From: Bacillota bacterium
Lineage (GTDB): Bacteria; Bacillota; Bacilli; Alicyclobacillales; SLC66
Length of the DNA: 6,347 bases
Assembly (NCBI GenBank): GCA_021799325.1
Contig: JAJZAS010000093.1
Coordinates: 1 to 6,347, forward strand
Reading direction: 5' to 3'
Positions 4,777-6,347 of this stretch are shown in pieces. The notes beneath the pieces were generated by a model. It ran no database searches and had not been told where the DNA came from. It saw only the letters and a program-made list of their open reading frames with translations. A program made the position numbers and the translations under genes. Within the stretch, counting starts at the first letter, position 1. Every line of letters starts with the position of its first letter.

Positions 4777-6347
4777 TTGAACATAAATATAAAAAAAACT
4801 CATTGGTTTCGACCGATCGCATTGACCACGCTTCTTGCCATCCCGCTTATCGCGCCAAGTCTTGAAACGGCCTATGCACATACGGTTCCCGCAAGCGCGA
4901 TTACTCTCTACAACGCCGGACTTGCGATCAAATCCTCTAATCCACAAAAGGCGCTTGCCGATTTTAAAAAGGCAGCAAAAATGGCTCCTTTTTGGGAATC
5001 CCCAGTTTATCAGATAGGTGTCATCCTAGCCCATCAAAATTTTAATCTGGCGCTGCCGTGGTATTTGAAGGCACTCCAAATCAACCCGAAAGACAATTCC
5101 GTATGGAATATGATTGGGTGGGGCTATTACCAGGAGAAGTTATACACAAAAGCGATGTCCGCTTTTCAAAACCAGTTGCATCTTAGTCCCAGTAACCCTT
5201 ATGCCATCTGGGGACTTGCCAATTGCTACGGTAACAGTCAAGTGAGATCGTTCGCGAAGGCAAGAGAGTACCTCTTATCGCTGCTTCATACGAGCGAAAG
5301 CAGTTCTGCGCAAAACATGTTGAAAATCCTACCGCCTGATGCTGTCGATGCCACCTATCAAGCATCACGACCGATCACCTATGAAGACGCGATCGCCATG
5401 GCGCTTTCCTATCGCATTGGCATCACCACATCAGGTGCATCAACCGTGCGGGCGCAAAACGGCAAAGGTCCAAGCGCCGATGTCGCGCCATACATCAGCT
5501 ATGCCACCAATCACGGCCTGCTTAGCAATCTAAGCATTCCGTCCTACCAAGCACCTGCCACGAGACTTTTTATGGCGCAATTTTTAGCCAAGCTATACGG
5601 GATCAACCAATTTGACTACTTGCGTCCATTTCCACTAACAGATATGTCTACCGTCCCGGTCAATGACCAGATGGTGGTCAACAGCATGCTGGCGATGGGT
5701 TTAATGACCGAAGAAGGAAACCAACAATTTCAGCCCACCGCCACCATGACCCGCGCCCACTTTGCGAGCATGGTAAGCCACGACAACCTAGTCATGAAAA
5801 ATCCGCCCGGACCAAGTAAGTGGCTGACTCCACCCGCGCCGGCAGCAGCCCCTGCCCAACTCATATTCTTTCGCACAGGATCGCCTGACATCCCGACCCA
5901 GGAAAATGATTTTAGCCAGCACATTGGCCAGATCAGCGGTATTGCTTTTACTGATTTCCCCTTTATCGCTGATACTACCCCCACCGTACAAACCATAAGG
6001 AAAAAAATCGACAATACTCAATTCATCTTTACGCCGCAATCTGCAGGATCTGACGTTCCGAATGAAATCACCATGGCTGCCACCGATGGCATAAGCCCCT
6101 ATATGGTGCTTTCCAATTTTAATTACAATACCGATACCTCCAACCCGCAGATTGTCGACAAGTACCTGAGCGATCATGTACAAAGTCTGGCGCTCGCAAG
6201 CGAAGTCGTACAAGTAGCAAAGGCGGAACAAATGGCTGGAATCGCCGTCGACTACGAGAACATCATACCTACAGATAAGCAAGCGCTCGTCAGTTTTGTT
6301 CAAAACCTGAAACAGGATTTATCCGGTACCAGCATCAAATTAGATCG
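4777..6347 (+). CDS. Secreted TPR-SLH-glycoside hydrolase family 18 protein, partial
   Basis: Predicted exported, wall-associated protein; 523 codons are in the window and the gene runs off the right edge still open. Numbered from the TTG, residues 1-34 form a signal peptide: basic start, apolar core IALTTLLAIPLIA, and an AYA cleavage motif at 32-34. About 43-170 hold four tetratricopeptide-like repeats (such as ALADFKKAAKMAP and ALPWYLKALQINP). Two SLH-like repeats follow at about 235-274 and 285-334; the second is clearer (LTDMSTVPVNDQMVVNSM, GLMT, MTRAHFASM). SLH domains usually bind secondary wall polymers. A Pro/Ala linker (about 342-361) leads to a GH18-like segment whose strand IAVDYENI carries D492 and the candidate acid/base E494. 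The first two aspartates of the usual DxxDxDxE motif are alanine (AGIAVDYE). It may act on peptidoglycan or chitin-like glycans, or only bind them. It is divergent from the amidase cluster; no strong promoter is seen upstream. Confidence 0.85.
   Translation, partial: MNINIKKTHWFRPIALTTLLAIPLIAPSLETAYAHTVPASAITLYNAGLAIKSSNPQKALADFKKAAKMAPFWESPVYQIGVILAHQNFNLALPWYLKALQINPKDNSVWNMIGWGYYQEKLYTKAMSAFQNQLHLSPSNPYAIWGLANCYGNSQVRSFAKAREYLLSLLHTSESSSAQNMLKILPPDAVDATYQASRPITYEDAIAMALSYRIGITTSGASTVRAQNGKGPSADVAPYISYATNHGLLSNLSIPSYQAPATRLFMAQFLAKLYGINQFDYLRPFPLTDMSTVPVNDQMVVNSMLAMGLMTEEGNQQFQPTATMTRAHFASMVSHDNLVMKNPPGPSKWLTPPAPAAAPAQLIFFRTGSPDIPTQENDFSQHIGQISGIAFTDFPFIADTTPTVQTIRKKIDNTQFIFTPQSAGSDVPNEITMAATDGISPYMVLSNFNYNTDTSNPQIVDKYLSDHVQSLALASEVVQVAKAEQMAGIAVDYENIIPTDKQALVSFVQNLKQDLSGTSIKLD

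Noticed and set aside
5788..6303. A 171-codon minus-strand open frame opposite the GH18 region
   Set aside because: The plus-strand frame there gives recognisable SLH/GH18 sequence continuous with the signal peptide and TPRs. The antisense translation shows no familiar domain and is a shadow.

Overview
The window reads as chromosomal DNA from a Gram-positive bacterium of the Firmicutes, most likely a spore-forming member of the Bacilli. The reasons are purine-rich Shine-Dalgarno sites, a TATAAT-type promoter, GTG and TTG starts, a short Bacillus-type ManA, a PgcA-type phosphoglucomutase, and an exported protein with S-layer homology (SLH) repeats. Base composition looks close to 50% G+C by eye. 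The genus cannot be fixed from this sequence; Alicyclobacillaceae or Paenibacillaceae relatives are a guess.

Layout. Four genes lie on the minus strand and one on the plus strand, divided by a 164-bp divergent intergenic region (4613-4776). Reading leftward from it: an amidase-signature hydrolase (4612-3224, GTG start), a phosphoglucomutase/phosphomannomutase (3182-1440, probable TTG start), class I mannose-6-phosphate isomerase ManA (1443-517, ATGA overlap with the mutase stop), and a small helix-turn-helix protein (442 leftward, cut by the window edge). Reading rightward: a secreted TPR + SLH + glycoside hydrolase 18 protein (4777 to the end, cut by the window edge).

How the genes fit together. 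ManA interconverts fructose-6-phosphate and mannose-6-phosphate, and the mutase interconverts hexose-6- and hexose-1-phosphates. As a translationally coupled pair they could feed glucose-1-phosphate and mannose-1-phosphate into cell-surface polysaccharide or glycoprotein synthesis. The divergent gene encodes a predicted cell-wall-attached protein, which fits a cell-envelope theme, but that link is inference. The amidase shows no obvious metabolic tie and may simply share the transcript.

The most distinctive region is the 74-bp manA/HTH-gene spacer together with the 3' end of manA. It carries an extended -10 promoter centred inside nested CA/TG-rich inverted repeats, which looks like an autoregulatory operator of the HTH gene. 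A 19-bp perfectly alternating pyrimidine-purine run overlaps the manA stop codon. No rRNA, tRNA, CRISPR array, insertion sequence or clear intrinsic terminator was seen. Apart from the two genes cut by the window ends, no broken gene was found.
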